Source of the DNA: Rugamonas violacea
GTDB taxonomy: Bacteria > Pseudomonadota > Gammaproteobacteria > Burkholderiales > Burkholderiaceae_D
NCBI RefSeq assembly: GCF_016461825.1
Contig: NZ_JAEMNU010000113.1
Coordinates: forward strand, 1-64,000
Direction: 5' to 3'
DNA length: 64,000 nt
The notes under the pieces were generated by a model that ran no database searches, had not been told where the DNA came from, and saw nothing but the letters and a program-made list of their open reading frames with translations. The position numbers were made by a program, and so were the translations under genes. Of the stretch, positions 7,498-16,895 are shown in pieces (the first letter of the stretch is position 1; each line of letters opens with the position of its first letter).

Positions 7498-8342
7498 GGC
7501 TTGCGCAGCACGCCGAACACGCGCTGCGGTCCGCCACCGCGCAAGCCGAGCGCCTCGAACACGCCGGCGCAGTCGGGATCGTCGGCGGCCGCCATGCAGC
7601 CGGGGGCGGTGCCGGGCGTCTGCATGTCCAGCCGGGTTTGCGCGATCAACGCGGACAAGTCGAGCAGCACGCTGTCGCGGGCCGGGTCGAACTGCTCCAA
7701 CGCCACCGCCACCCGGTTCGGCTGCAGGCAATTGGTGGCCGGCGCGCGCATGCTCGCCGCCTGGCAGGCGCTGCTGCCGAGGTGGATGGGGAAGCCGGTT
7801 TTCTTGTCGCCGCCCTGCACCTCCAGCTCGAATTTCATGAAGCGGTAGCCGGACTGCCAGCTCCAGAACATCGCCGTCTGGTTCAGCGGCGCGCTGGCCA
7901 GGGTCGAGTCGGCGTGGTTCAGCGCCGTCGGCACGCCCAGCGTGAAGCGCAGGCCGCGATAGCGTCCGGCCGGCAGCGTGCCGGTCAGCGCGGTGTGCAT
8001 GGCCGGCGTGCCGTTGCGACAGGACGCCTGGCCGTTCTCGAAATCGAGCATGGCGACGTCGTGGTTCTGCCAACGGCCATCCTGTTCCAGTTTGACCGCC
8101 ACGCCATGTCCATCCTCGTCGACCAGTTCGAGCGCCGAGACGAACAGGCGCAGATCGCCGAACACCACGCTGGACTGGGCCGCGCCCTGCCCTTCGTAAC
8201 GCTGGCCGCAGCGCAGCGGCTGGCCGGCCAACTGCGGCTCGAATTGAATGCTGACGCGCTGCTCGGCGGCCTCCGCCGCCCAAGTGGTGGTGCCGGCGCC
8301 CAGCGCGGCAACGCAGGCCAGGGCCTGGATGGTTCGTTTCAT
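7494..8342 (-). CDS. mbnP: MbnP-like copper-binding periplasmic protein
   Basis: The 282-residue protein has a clear signal peptide (MKRTIQALACVAALGAGTTTWA) and is of the metallo-mystery-pair four-Cys type. Mature Cys residues occur in PLRCGQ, ASCRNG, SACQAAS, TNCLQP and in GCMAAADDPDC near the C-terminus. The motif MFWSWQSGYRFMKFE supplies the conserved Trp residues among which the kynurenine-forming Trp is expected; which one is modified cannot be told here. Known MbnP binds copper after modification by MbnH, and the two genes overlap here. It lies 15 bp downstream of the receptor gene. The role, periplasmic copper handling during chalkophore uptake or release, is inferred from the family. 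Confidence 0.85.
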   Translation of the reverse strand: MKRTIQALACVAALGAGTTTWAAEAAEQRVSIQFEPQLAGQPLRCGQRYEGQGAAQSSVVFGDLRLFVSALELVDEDGHGVAVKLEQDGRWQNHDVAMLDFENGQASCRNGTPAMHTALTGTLPAGRYRGLRFTLGVPTALNHADSTLASAPLNQTAMFWSWQSGYRFMKFELEVQGGDKKTGFPIHLGSSACQAASMRAPATNCLQPNRVAVALEQFDPARDSVLLDLSALIAQTRLDMQTPGTAPGCMAAADDPDCAGVFEALGLRGGGPQRVFGVLRKP

Positions 8343-8357
8343 TTCTGTTCTCCTTGT

Positions 8358-10433
8358 TTAGAATGTCCAACCCAGCGTGGCCTGCAGCGCACGGCCCATT
8401 TCGACCACGCGCGAGGTCGGATTCTCGCTCTGGTAGACGATATAGCGCTTGTCGGCCAGGTTGCTGATGCCGGCCGACAGTTCCAGCTGCGGCGCCGCGT
8501 CGGGGCGCCAGTGGACGAACAGGTCGTGGCTGGCGTAGCCGGCCGTGCGGCGCTCCAGCGTGCTGTCGCGCGACTGCGCGGCGACCAAGCGGCTACGCCA
8601 GTTCAGGCGCCAGCCCTGGCGCTGCCAGCGCAGGTTGGCGACCAGCTTGTCGGGTGGGGCGAACAGGCTCTGGTCGGAGTCGGCGTCGCGCACACGCAGT
8701 AGGCTGTAGGCCAGGTCGGCGCGCCAGGCACCGTTGCGCCAGCCCCATTCCAATTCGACGCCGTGGCGCCGCGCGCTGCTCTTGTTCTGGCTTTGGAAGA
8801 CCAGCCCGCGTCCCTTGAACGGGAAGCTGCGCTGATAGGCGCCGACGACGGCGGTGGTGATCAGATCGTCGACGGTGGAATAGAACACACTGCCCTTCAT
8901 CTGCACCCGGTCGCCGGCGTTGAACCAGCCGCGCCCGTCGTAGTTGGCACCAAGCTCCAAGGTGCGGTCGGTCTCGGGGCGCAGCGCCGGATTGGGTGCG
9001 AAGTTGAACAGGCAGCCGGTGCAGCTCAGGTTCATATACGCTTCGCTTAGCGACGGCGCGCGGTAGGACTCGCCGACACTGGCCCAGCCCTGCCATTGCG
9101 GCGTGAAGCGCAGCGCCGCCGTCAGCTTGGGCGACAGGTGACCTTGCCGAGCGTCCGGGCCGCTGCCGCCGTCGACATGGGTGCTGTAGCGGTCGTAGCG
9201 CGCGGCCGGCGTCAGCAACCAGGCGTCGCCGAGGCGCCATTCGTCCTGCACGAAGACGCCGGCCACCGTTTGACGGCCCGGCGGCGTCACCGGATTGGGC
9301 TGGCCGCCGTTGCGGGCGTCCTGCTCGTCGCGGTAGCCGTCGAGGCCGTAGCTAAGTCGGTGCCGGCCCCAGCGCGCGGTGCGCTGCACGCCGCCGCCCT
9401 GGGTGCGGGTGAAGCTGCTGCTGGCGGCCAGGCTCTGGGCCGGGTTGGCTTCGGCGCTGGCGTCCTGCCGCGTCCGATACAACTGGGCGCTCAGCGTTGG
9501 CGCGCCGGCGCTGTCGGTCTGTTCGATCCCGAGGGTGGTCTGCGACTGCTCGCTCAGGTTGCGCTGCACCGGCACGGCGCCGGGCTGGCCAAGGGAGGCG
9601 TCGGACTGCGGATTGTTCGGCCGCAGCGCGCTTTCCCGGTAGGCGCGGTGGCTCAGGCGCAGGCGCAGGTCCGGCCGCAAGGCATAGCCGAGCTTGAGCA
9701 GCCCCTGGCTGGCGTGGCCGTCGTTCGGCGCCAGCTCGCCGCCACCACCCTGGCGGATCGCGCCCCAGTCGCGCCGGCCCAGCGCCAACAGCGCGTCGAA
9801 CGCACCCTGTTTGGCATAGGCGCGGGTCTGCAGCGCACGGCCCGCTTCGCCGCCATCGTGGCCGAGGCGCGCGTCGGCGCCCCAGTTGCGGCCCGGCGCC
9901 AGCAGGTCGCGTGCCGATACGGTGTTCAGCGCCAGCACGCCGCCCAGGCCGCCGCTGCCGTACAAGGCCGAGCTGGCGCCGCGCAGCACCTCGACGCTGG
10001 ACAGCAACCACGGGTCGACGAAAATCGGCGCGCTCAGGCCGGAGGCGGCGTTGATACGCGCGCCGTCGACCAGCAGCGTGACCTCTTTGCCGCTATAGCC
10101 GCGCAGCGTGGGTTGGCGGCCGGCGCCGCGCGGGCCGCCGCCGAAATCGACGTTGGGCAGGTCCTGCAGCGCGTCGCCGATGCTGCGGGCCTGGCGTTCG
10201 GCGAAGGCGCCGGCGTCGATCTTGCTGACCGGCGCGGCGGCGTCCTTCAGCAACTGCGGCGTGCGCGTCGCGCTGACGACGATGCTGTCGAATGTGTCGA
10301 TGGCGGCCGCGTCCTCGCTGGCGAAGGCCGGCGCATAGCCGCCGCCCAAGGCGAGCGTCAGGGCGACGCTGCCGGCGAGCGGGTGGCGGCGCAGGACTGC
10401 GCCCTTCGTAAGGACGGAGTTCTTCTGTTTCAT
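8358..10433 (-). CDS. mbnT: MbnT-like TonB-dependent receptor
   Basis: This outer-membrane TonB-dependent receptor has 691 residues. After a signal peptide (hydrophobic about 20-38) comes a TonB-box-like DSIVVSATR near residue 49, a plug domain with LRGYSGKEVTLLVDGARIN and VEVLRGASSALYGSGGLGGVL, and a beta-barrel that ends in the aromatic residue of LGWTF. The size and plug match siderophore/haem receptors. The substrate is assigned from context: it heads an operon that encodes a methanobactin-like precursor, its maturation enzymes and MbnP/MbnH, so import of the copper-loaded peptide is the natural role. In well-known methanobactin loci the same position is taken by mbnT. A receptor for another organism's chalkophore remains possible. 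Confidence 0.82.
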   Translation of the reverse strand: MKQKNSVLTKGAVLRRHPLAGSVALTLALGGGYAPAFASEDAAAIDTFDSIVVSATRTPQLLKDAAAPVSKIDAGAFAERQARSIGDALQDLPNVDFGGGPRGAGRQPTLRGYSGKEVTLLVDGARINAASGLSAPIFVDPWLLSSVEVLRGASSALYGSGGLGGVLALNTVSARDLLAPGRNWGADARLGHDGGEAGRALQTRAYAKQGAFDALLALGRRDWGAIRQGGGGELAPNDGHASQGLLKLGYALRPDLRLRLSHRAYRESALRPNNPQSDASLGQPGAVPVQRNLSEQSQTTLGIEQTDSAGAPTLSAQLYRTRQDASAEANPAQSLAASSSFTRTQGGGVQRTARWGRHRLSYGLDGYRDEQDARNGGQPNPVTPPGRQTVAGVFVQDEWRLGDAWLLTPAARYDRYSTHVDGGSGPDARQGHLSPKLTAALRFTPQWQGWASVGESYRAPSLSEAYMNLSCTGCLFNFAPNPALRPETDRTLELGANYDGRGWFNAGDRVQMKGSVFYSTVDDLITTAVVGAYQRSFPFKGRGLVFQSQNKSSARRHGVELEWGWRNGAWRADLAYSLLRVRDADSDQSLFAPPDKLVANLRWQRQGWRLNWRSRLVAAQSRDSTLERRTAGYASHDLFVHWRPDAAPQLELSAGISNLADKRYIVYQSENPTSRVVEMGRALQATLGWTF

Positions 10434-10624
10434 GGTGTATCCAATTCAGCTGCATCAACGACCGGCGCGCGGCGTGACCGTAGGCGCGCGCAAGGACGCG
10501 CGGTGCGAGCCAAGTGCTGATGCAATGGCGCGCGCGACGTCGTCGGTCCGTCAAGTTATGGCTAGGTTGTAGGTAAGGTCGGCGCGGACGCGCCGCATCT
10601 GGCGGTGTGCGCGCTGGGGATGGC
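10434..10624 (-). promoter_or_regulatory. 191-bp leader upstream of mbnT
   Basis: This gap separates the DUF2946 gene from mbnT. It may hold a separate mbnT promoter: TTGACG occurs on the minus strand at about 10551-10556, but I see no good -10 at the right spacing. No Fur-like or other clear operator was recognised. Whether mbnT is cotranscribed with the DUF2946 gene is open. Confidence 0.3.
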
Positions 10625-11023
10625 TCAGCAGGCGGCGGGCGGCGCGCGCGGGTGGGCGGCCGACCAGGAGAACAGCGGTGTCGGCGCGTGGTAGAACAGC
10701 GAGGGGAAAACGGCGTGCCCGCCCTGCACCGCGAACGGCGTCGGCAGGGCCGGCGGCGGCATGGCGGCGCCGGCGTGGCTCATGCAATAGGGGCAGTGTT
10801 CGAGGTGATGCAGCACCGAGTCGGACGAGGTCGGGCCGCTGTCGGCCACGCTCTGGTCGAGCGCGACCATCTTGTTGCCGGCCACCGAGCAGACCTCCAC
10901 CAGCGTCGGCGCGCCATGCAGCGCCGCCAGCGCGTGGGATACCGAGGGGGCGAGCGCATTGAGCAGGATGGCGAAACACGCGATCCAGATATGCAGCCGA
11001 GTACGCCTCAGGAATTTACTCAT
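10625..11023 (-). CDS. DUF2946-type small protein with CPYC motif
   Basis: This 132-residue protein has an N-terminal hydrophobic helix (HIWIACFAILLNALAP, about residues 11-26) that acts as signal or anchor, and a HLEHCPYCMSHAG motif near residues 80-92, which is the hallmark of DUF2946. Such proteins often sit beside TonB receptors and copper-handling genes, and the His/Cys cluster could bind a metal. It precedes mbnT in the same direction and may be the first gene of the chalkophore operon. The ATG at 11023 is used; a TATAAT box ends only eight bases upstream, so the transcript may begin at or very near the start codon. The function is not known. Confidence 0.75.
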   Translation of the reverse strand: MSKFLRRTRLHIWIACFAILLNALAPSVSHALAALHGAPTLVEVCSVAGNKMVALDQSVADSGPTSSDSVLHHLEHCPYCMSHAGAAMPPPALPTPFAVQGGHAVFPSLFYHAPTPLFSWSAAHPRAPPAAC

Positions 11024-11030
11024 AACCAAC

Positions 11031-11059
11031 ATTATAACAAAGGCATTGCCGCGCGTCAT
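11031..11059 (-). promoter_or_regulatory. Promoter (extended -10) before the DUF2946 gene
   Basis: On the minus strand ATGACG (11054-11059, four of six to TTGACA) is followed after exactly 17 bases by a perfect TATAAT (11031-11036) preceded by TGT, an extended -10. Start of transcription would fall at about the ATG at 11023, implying a leaderless or very short-leadered message for the chalkophore locus. Confidence 0.6.
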
Positions 11060-11102
11060 GTGCCGCGTCGCGGTGTTAAGGGCGCATCGAATAAGCTGAA
11101 TT

Positions 11103-11135
11103 CGTCGTTCCGCGTCGGCGGAACGACGGGTTTTT
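11103..11135 (+). terminator. Perfect 11-bp hairpin with T run
   Basis: CGTCGTTCCGC (11103-11113) and GCGGAACGACG (11118-11128) form an 11-bp stem with a 4-base loop, followed on the plus strand by GGTTTTT. It has textbook form for forward transcription, yet the genes on both sides are on the minus strand. It probably ends the long exopolysaccharide transcript from the right through the stem alone, or shields the region from forward read-through. Confidence 0.55.
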
Positions 11136-11157
11136 AAAGGTGCTCTTAACGCGCCGG

Positions 11158-12900
11158 CTAAGCCTCCGGCGTTCGCGCCGCGCCGCCGTCGCACATCGAC
11201 CAGTACTTGTCGTAGACGTAGGCGGTGTTGATCAGGTAGGCGTAGTCGCGCACGCCGAGGCGGGTCATCCACACCGCCGCGCTCAGCGCACTGCGGCTGA
11301 TCAGGTGGCGCGGGAAGCTGCGGTTGCCCAGCACGCGCTTGCCGCGCGCCGCCGTGTTGCGCTGCATCTGGCGCACGGTGCCGGAGTCGAAGTAGTCCTC
11401 CCATTGGTATTTCAGGCCGGCCGGCGCGGCGACGTCGCAGGGCACGTGGCCGGGATAGGCCTGCCACGGCAGCGTCGCCAGGCCATTGGGGAACTTGCGC
11501 AGCCACTCGATATAGAAGCGGTGCTGCATATATGGCTCGCACTGGTGGCGCAGGATGGTGGCGAGGAAGTCGGCGTCGAAGAACGGCAGCTGGAATTCGA
11601 TGCGTTCGACGTCGAGGTCTTCGAAGTGCTGGACCAGGTGGCGGCGCTGGTCGTTCTGCAGCAGGAACAGGTGGAAGGCGCGGCCCGGATCGCTGCTGGC
11701 GATGCCGGCCAGCTCCTCCTCGGCGCCCTGGAACGGCAGCGCCGTCAACGCCTTGCGCATGGCCGGCTGGATGATGCGGCCCGGCAGGCCCTTGTTGAAC
11801 AGGGTGACGGCCTCGCGCCGGTCGCCGCGCCGCATCGCCTCTAGAATCGGCCGGGTCAGGTAGACGTGGCCCAGCGCGACGCTGCCGCCGTCGCCGGACC
11901 AGATCAAACCGGCGCTGCCGGCGCCGAAGCGCTCCTTCAGCCACAAGGCCAGCGCGTCCTTGCGGTAGCCCTGGGCGACGTTGTCGCCGTTGGTCACCAA
12001 CTGGGCGTGGCGGGTGTTGAGCTTTTCCGCCACCAGCGTGGCGAACACCTGGTCCTGGGTGTGGTCGGGCGCGAAGTTGACGGTGTGGAGCTCATCGACG
12101 ATCAAGTCCAGGCCGCCAACGATGGCGCGCGAATCGAGGCCGCCGCTGAGAAAACAGGTGGCGCTGGCGGCCCGCCGCTGGCGCCGCCGCAGCGCGTCGA
12201 GGAAGGCGTCGTAGCATTGCTCGAGCGCCTGCGCACCGCCCTCCTCCGGTGTGCCGGCCTGCCAGTCCCAGTAGTTGTGGTGGCCGACGGCGCCGTCCAC
12301 GCAGCGCGTCACCTCGGCGCCGGCCAGCATGCGGATGCCGCTGTAGGCGGTACGCGTGCCGAGCGGGTAGCCGAAGGTGGCGATCTCGGTGACGCCGCGC
12401 ACGTCGAAGGTTTTGCCGACCTGCGGCAGCGCCTCCAGCACGCGCAGCGCGGTGGCGAACACCACCACGTCCTCGTCGTGCCAAACATATAGCGGCCGCA
12501 CGCCGACCTTGTCGACGAACAGCAGCAACAGATGGCGCTCCTGCTCGTAGTGCACGCCGCAGAAGGTGCCACGGCTTTGCGCCAGAGCGTCCCAATTGCT
12601 GGCACCGAGCTGACGCTGCAGCAGGGCCAAGTCGCGCGCCCGGTCCCAGTCCGGCGCCGACTCGCCCTCGCGCATCAGCGGCTCGCCGGCGACGGCGCTG
12701 ACATTGCCGGCGTCGTCGCGCAACAAAGCCGGCACGCCGAAGGCGCCGACGTCGCCCTTGAGCAGGAAGAAGGCGCCGGTGTTGACTTGCTCGATCTGCT
12801 CGTCCGCATGGCGCGACAGATTGTCGCGCAAATCGGCGCACAATTGCGGCGACAAGGGCTTGTTACGGTCGAGACTAAACGCTCCGGCGAAAAATGACAT
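11158..12900 (-). CDS. Asparagine-synthase-like protein lacking catalytic Cys2
   Basis: This 580-residue protein has the two-domain layout of glutamine-dependent asparagine synthetases. The ATP-binding PP-loop is intact (SGGLDSR, residues 252-258). The N-terminal glutaminase-like domain begins MSFFAG, with Ser where the essential nucleophile Cys2 should be, so it cannot release ammonia from glutamine in the usual way. It may use free ammonia or another amine, or the domain is structural, as in beta-lactam-synthetase-like relatives. It is the last gene of the minus-strand exopolysaccharide run, 37 bp after the flippase, and ends just before a strong hairpin. The most likely job is amidation or amide-bond formation on a sugar or carboxyl group of the polymer. 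Confidence 0.75.
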   Translation of the reverse strand: MSFFAGAFSLDRNKPLSPQLCADLRDNLSRHADEQIEQVNTGAFFLLKGDVGAFGVPALLRDDAGNVSAVAGEPLMREGESAPDWDRARDLALLQRQLGASNWDALAQSRGTFCGVHYEQERHLLLLFVDKVGVRPLYVWHDEDVVVFATALRVLEALPQVGKTFDVRGVTEIATFGYPLGTRTAYSGIRMLAGAEVTRCVDGAVGHHNYWDWQAGTPEEGGAQALEQCYDAFLDALRRRQRRAASATCFLSGGLDSRAIVGGLDLIVDELHTVNFAPDHTQDQVFATLVAEKLNTRHAQLVTNGDNVAQGYRKDALALWLKERFGAGSAGLIWSGDGGSVALGHVYLTRPILEAMRRGDRREAVTLFNKGLPGRIIQPAMRKALTALPFQGAEEELAGIASSDPGRAFHLFLLQNDQRRHLVQHFEDLDVERIEFQLPFFDADFLATILRHQCEPYMQHRFYIEWLRKFPNGLATLPWQAYPGHVPCDVAAPAGLKYQWEDYFDSGTVRQMQRNTAARGKRVLGNRSFPRHLISRSALSAAVWMTRLGVRDYAYLINTAYVYDKYWSMCDGGAARTPEA

Positions 12901-12937
12901 GTGGCTTTTCCTTGGTCCCTGATTAAATGGTTGTGGC

Positions 12938-14404
12938 CTACTCGGCGTGGACCGCTTGCGGCACGCCGCCCTTGCCGAACAGCGCGGCGCCGATTTCCTG
13001 CAAGGCGGCGCGGTTCAGCGCCAGCGCGCTGAGCAGATAGCTGGCGGCGCCGACCAGCACCTCGACCGCCAGCACGACGCGGCGGTCCGGATAGGCGCGC
13101 AGCGCCAGTTGCACCGCCCACACGGCGCCGAACATGGCGGCGCCGCATAACAACGACGGCGCGACATGCCGGCTGACCTGGGCCAGCGTCAGGCCGACCA
13201 CCGCCACCATGCGCCGCGTGTTGATCAGCAGGACCACCGGATAAGCCAGCAGCCAGGCGTAGGCCACGCCGACCAGGCCCCACTGCGTGCCCAGCAAAAA
13301 AGCCAGCGGCATGATGGCGCAACCGACCAACACGTTCTGCATGGCCACCTCGGGGTGGCCGACGGCGTCCGTCACGCTGGGCAGAAAACCGACGATGGCG
13401 CGCAGCGGCATGACCAGGGCCAGCACCTGCAATGGCATCACGGCGCCGCTCCAGCCCGGCCCGAGCAGCACGGCGACCAGCTCCGGCGCCACGCTGGCGA
13501 TGCCCCACAGGACCGGGAAGGCGACGAAACCGAGCATGCGCAGCACCTTCAACAACTGCGCGGCGATCAGGCTGCGGTCGTGCTGGTGGCGGGCGAAGGC
13601 GGGAAACGCCACCTGATTGAGGATGGAGGAGACGCGCTGCACCGGCATCGAGGCCAGGTGCATCGCCACCGAGTACATGCCCAGCATCTCGCTGCCCAGC
13701 ACGCGGCCGACGATGACCACGTCGATCTGGGTGAAGAACATCCACAGGAAGCGCGACACCGTCACCTTGCCGCCGAAGGACAGCAGTTTGCGCATGCCGC
13801 CGACGGCGAAGCTGGGCCAGTGGCGGAACGGCGCGATGCTGTTGACCAGCACGGTGCGCCACACCGTCGCGCCGACGTTGCCCAGCACCAGAGCCCAAAC
13901 GCCATAGTGGCCCAGCGCCAGCAGCAGCGTGGCCACGCTGGTGAAGATGGCGGTGCTCAGGTCGATCAGCGAGCGCTTCTTGTATTCGAGCTGGCGCTGC
14001 AGCAGCACCTCCGGCACCACCGCCAGCGGCGTGAAAAGGAACTGCACCGACAGCACGCGCAGCACCAGCACCAGCCGGGGTTCGTCGTAGAACACGGCCA
14101 TCGCCGGCGCCAGCAGGTTGAGCAGCAGGCACAGCGCCCAGTTCACCAGCAGGAAGATGCCGAAGGCCTGGCGCAGCTCGCGCGTGTTGACCTCCTGCGC
14201 CTGCACCAGCGCCGGCCCCAGGCCGACCTCGGCCACCATGTTCATGAAGACGATCAGCACCGAGGCCATGGCCAGCAGGCCGTAGTCGGCCGGCGCCAGC
14301 AGGCGCATGACGACGATGGTGATGCCCCAGGTGACCAGCTGGCCGCTGAACTTCGCGCCGGCGGTCCACTTCAGGCCGCGCAGCACGTCCGTCTTGAGAC
14401 TCAT
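12938..14404 (-). CDS. Polysaccharide flippase (Wzx/PST type)
   Basis: The 488-residue protein is a multi-spanning membrane transporter of the MOP/PST group, with about 12-14 hydrophobic helices and the typical start MSLKTDVLRGLKWTAGAKF...LLAPADYGLLAMA. It should flip lipid-linked repeat units of the polysaccharide across the inner membrane. WzxC/AmsL-like proteins share the FDVVIVGR-like stretch, seen here as FTQIDVVIVGRVLG. The start codon overlaps the deacetylase stop by 4 bp (ATGA), which excludes longer starts. It belongs with the O-antigen-ligase-like protein and glycosyltransferases upstream. The substrate is unknown. Confidence 0.85.
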   Translation of the reverse strand: MSLKTDVLRGLKWTAGAKFSGQLVTWGITIVVMRLLAPADYGLLAMASVLIVFMNMVAEVGLGPALVQAQEVNTRELRQAFGIFLLVNWALCLLLNLLAPAMAVFYDEPRLVLVLRVLSVQFLFTPLAVVPEVLLQRQLEYKKRSLIDLSTAIFTSVATLLLALGHYGVWALVLGNVGATVWRTVLVNSIAPFRHWPSFAVGGMRKLLSFGGKVTVSRFLWMFFTQIDVVIVGRVLGSEMLGMYSVAMHLASMPVQRVSSILNQVAFPAFARHQHDRSLIAAQLLKVLRMLGFVAFPVLWGIASVAPELVAVLLGPGWSGAVMPLQVLALVMPLRAIVGFLPSVTDAVGHPEVAMQNVLVGCAIMPLAFLLGTQWGLVGVAYAWLLAYPVVLLINTRRMVAVVGLTLAQVSRHVAPSLLCGAAMFGAVWAVQLALRAYPDRRVVLAVEVLVGAASYLLSALALNRAALQEIGAALFGKGGVPQAVHAE

Positions 14405-15422
14405 GCGCGCTCCCCCTGCGGCCGGCGCGGCAGCGCCAGCTGTTCGGCCGGCGCGGTCAGGTTGCGCGCCAGGCGCAGCAGGAAAGGCGCGGCGCGCCGG
14501 TCCCATGGCGTGAAGCGCGGCAGTTGGAACAGGTCAGGCGCGCCCTGGCTGGCGCCCCAGGCGGTGCTGACGGCGCCTTCGAAGCCGAGCTCGCGGGCGA
14601 TCGCCACATGCTCGGCGGTGTAGTCCTCGCCCGGTTTGCCGTTCGGGTAGGCCAGCAGGCGCACCGGCGCGCCCGTCATCGCCTCCAGCGCCAGCTTGCC
14701 CTGCTCGATCTCGGCGCGCGCCTGCGCCGCCGACAGCCGCGCCAGGATCGGATGGTTGACCGTGTGGGCGCCGATCTCCATGCCGGCGGCGTGCAGCTGG
14801 CGCAGCTGGGCGGAGCTCATCATCAGGTCGTCGCGCAGCGTCACGCCGCACAGTGCGATCAACCAGTCGACCTGCTCCTGGCGCTGCGCCATCGGCAGGT
14901 ATTTGAGCTTGCCGATCAGCGCGGCGATGCTGTCGCGGCGCTGCTGCGGCGTGCCGATCGGATAGTCGGCCAGACCCAGCGGCCTGGCGTCGATGCTGGC
15001 GCCGCGCGCGTTGCGCACCAGTTCGATGATGCTGTCGTTCCACATGCGGCCGCCGTCGATGAAGCCGCTGGCGACGAAGAAGGTGGCCGGCAACTGGTGC
15101 TTCTGCAGCAGCGGCAGCGCCACCTCGGCGTTGTCGGCATAGCCGTCGTCGAAGGTGATGCAGGCGGCGCGCGCCGGCAGCGTGCCGGCACGCAGATGAC
15201 GCACGGCGTCGAGCAGCGGCAGCACCTTGAAGCAGGACTTGAGCAGCGCCAGTTGGCGGTCGAACTCCAACTGCTCCATCTGCTCGGGGAACAGCGCGTC
15301 GCGCTGCGCCAGCACGCGGTGGTAAATCAGGATGGACAAGCCCTGGCGGCCGCCACGCGCCAACGGCGACAGCAGCGCGCGGCCGAGAAGCGCGCCGGCC
15401 ATGCGGCCCAGTCGCAGGCCGC

Positions 15423-15426
<4 letters not shown>
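14401..15426 (-). CDS. Polysaccharide deacetylase family protein (NodB fold)
   Basis: This 341-residue protein has the metal-binding TFDDGYADN motif (residues about 91-99) and the H-x3-H motif in GAHTVNHP, both signatures of carbohydrate esterase 4 enzymes. The YHRV motif near residue 35 is also usual. It would deacetylate N-acetyl groups of the exopolysaccharide or a precursor. No clear secretion signal is seen; a basic start (GRMAGALLGRALLSPLARGG) could be a weak anchor. It is the second deacetylase of the cluster. It overlaps its neighbours on both sides by 4 bp, so it is part of one coupled unit. Confidence 0.83.

Positions 15427-16891
<1,465 letters not shown>

Positions 16892-16895
<4 letters not shown>

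Noticed and set aside
9096-10520. A 474-codon forward frame opposite the TonB receptor, and similar long antisense frames across the window
   Set aside because: High GC makes long open antisense frames; their residues are Arg/Ala/Gly-rich, without motifs, and mirror clear genes.
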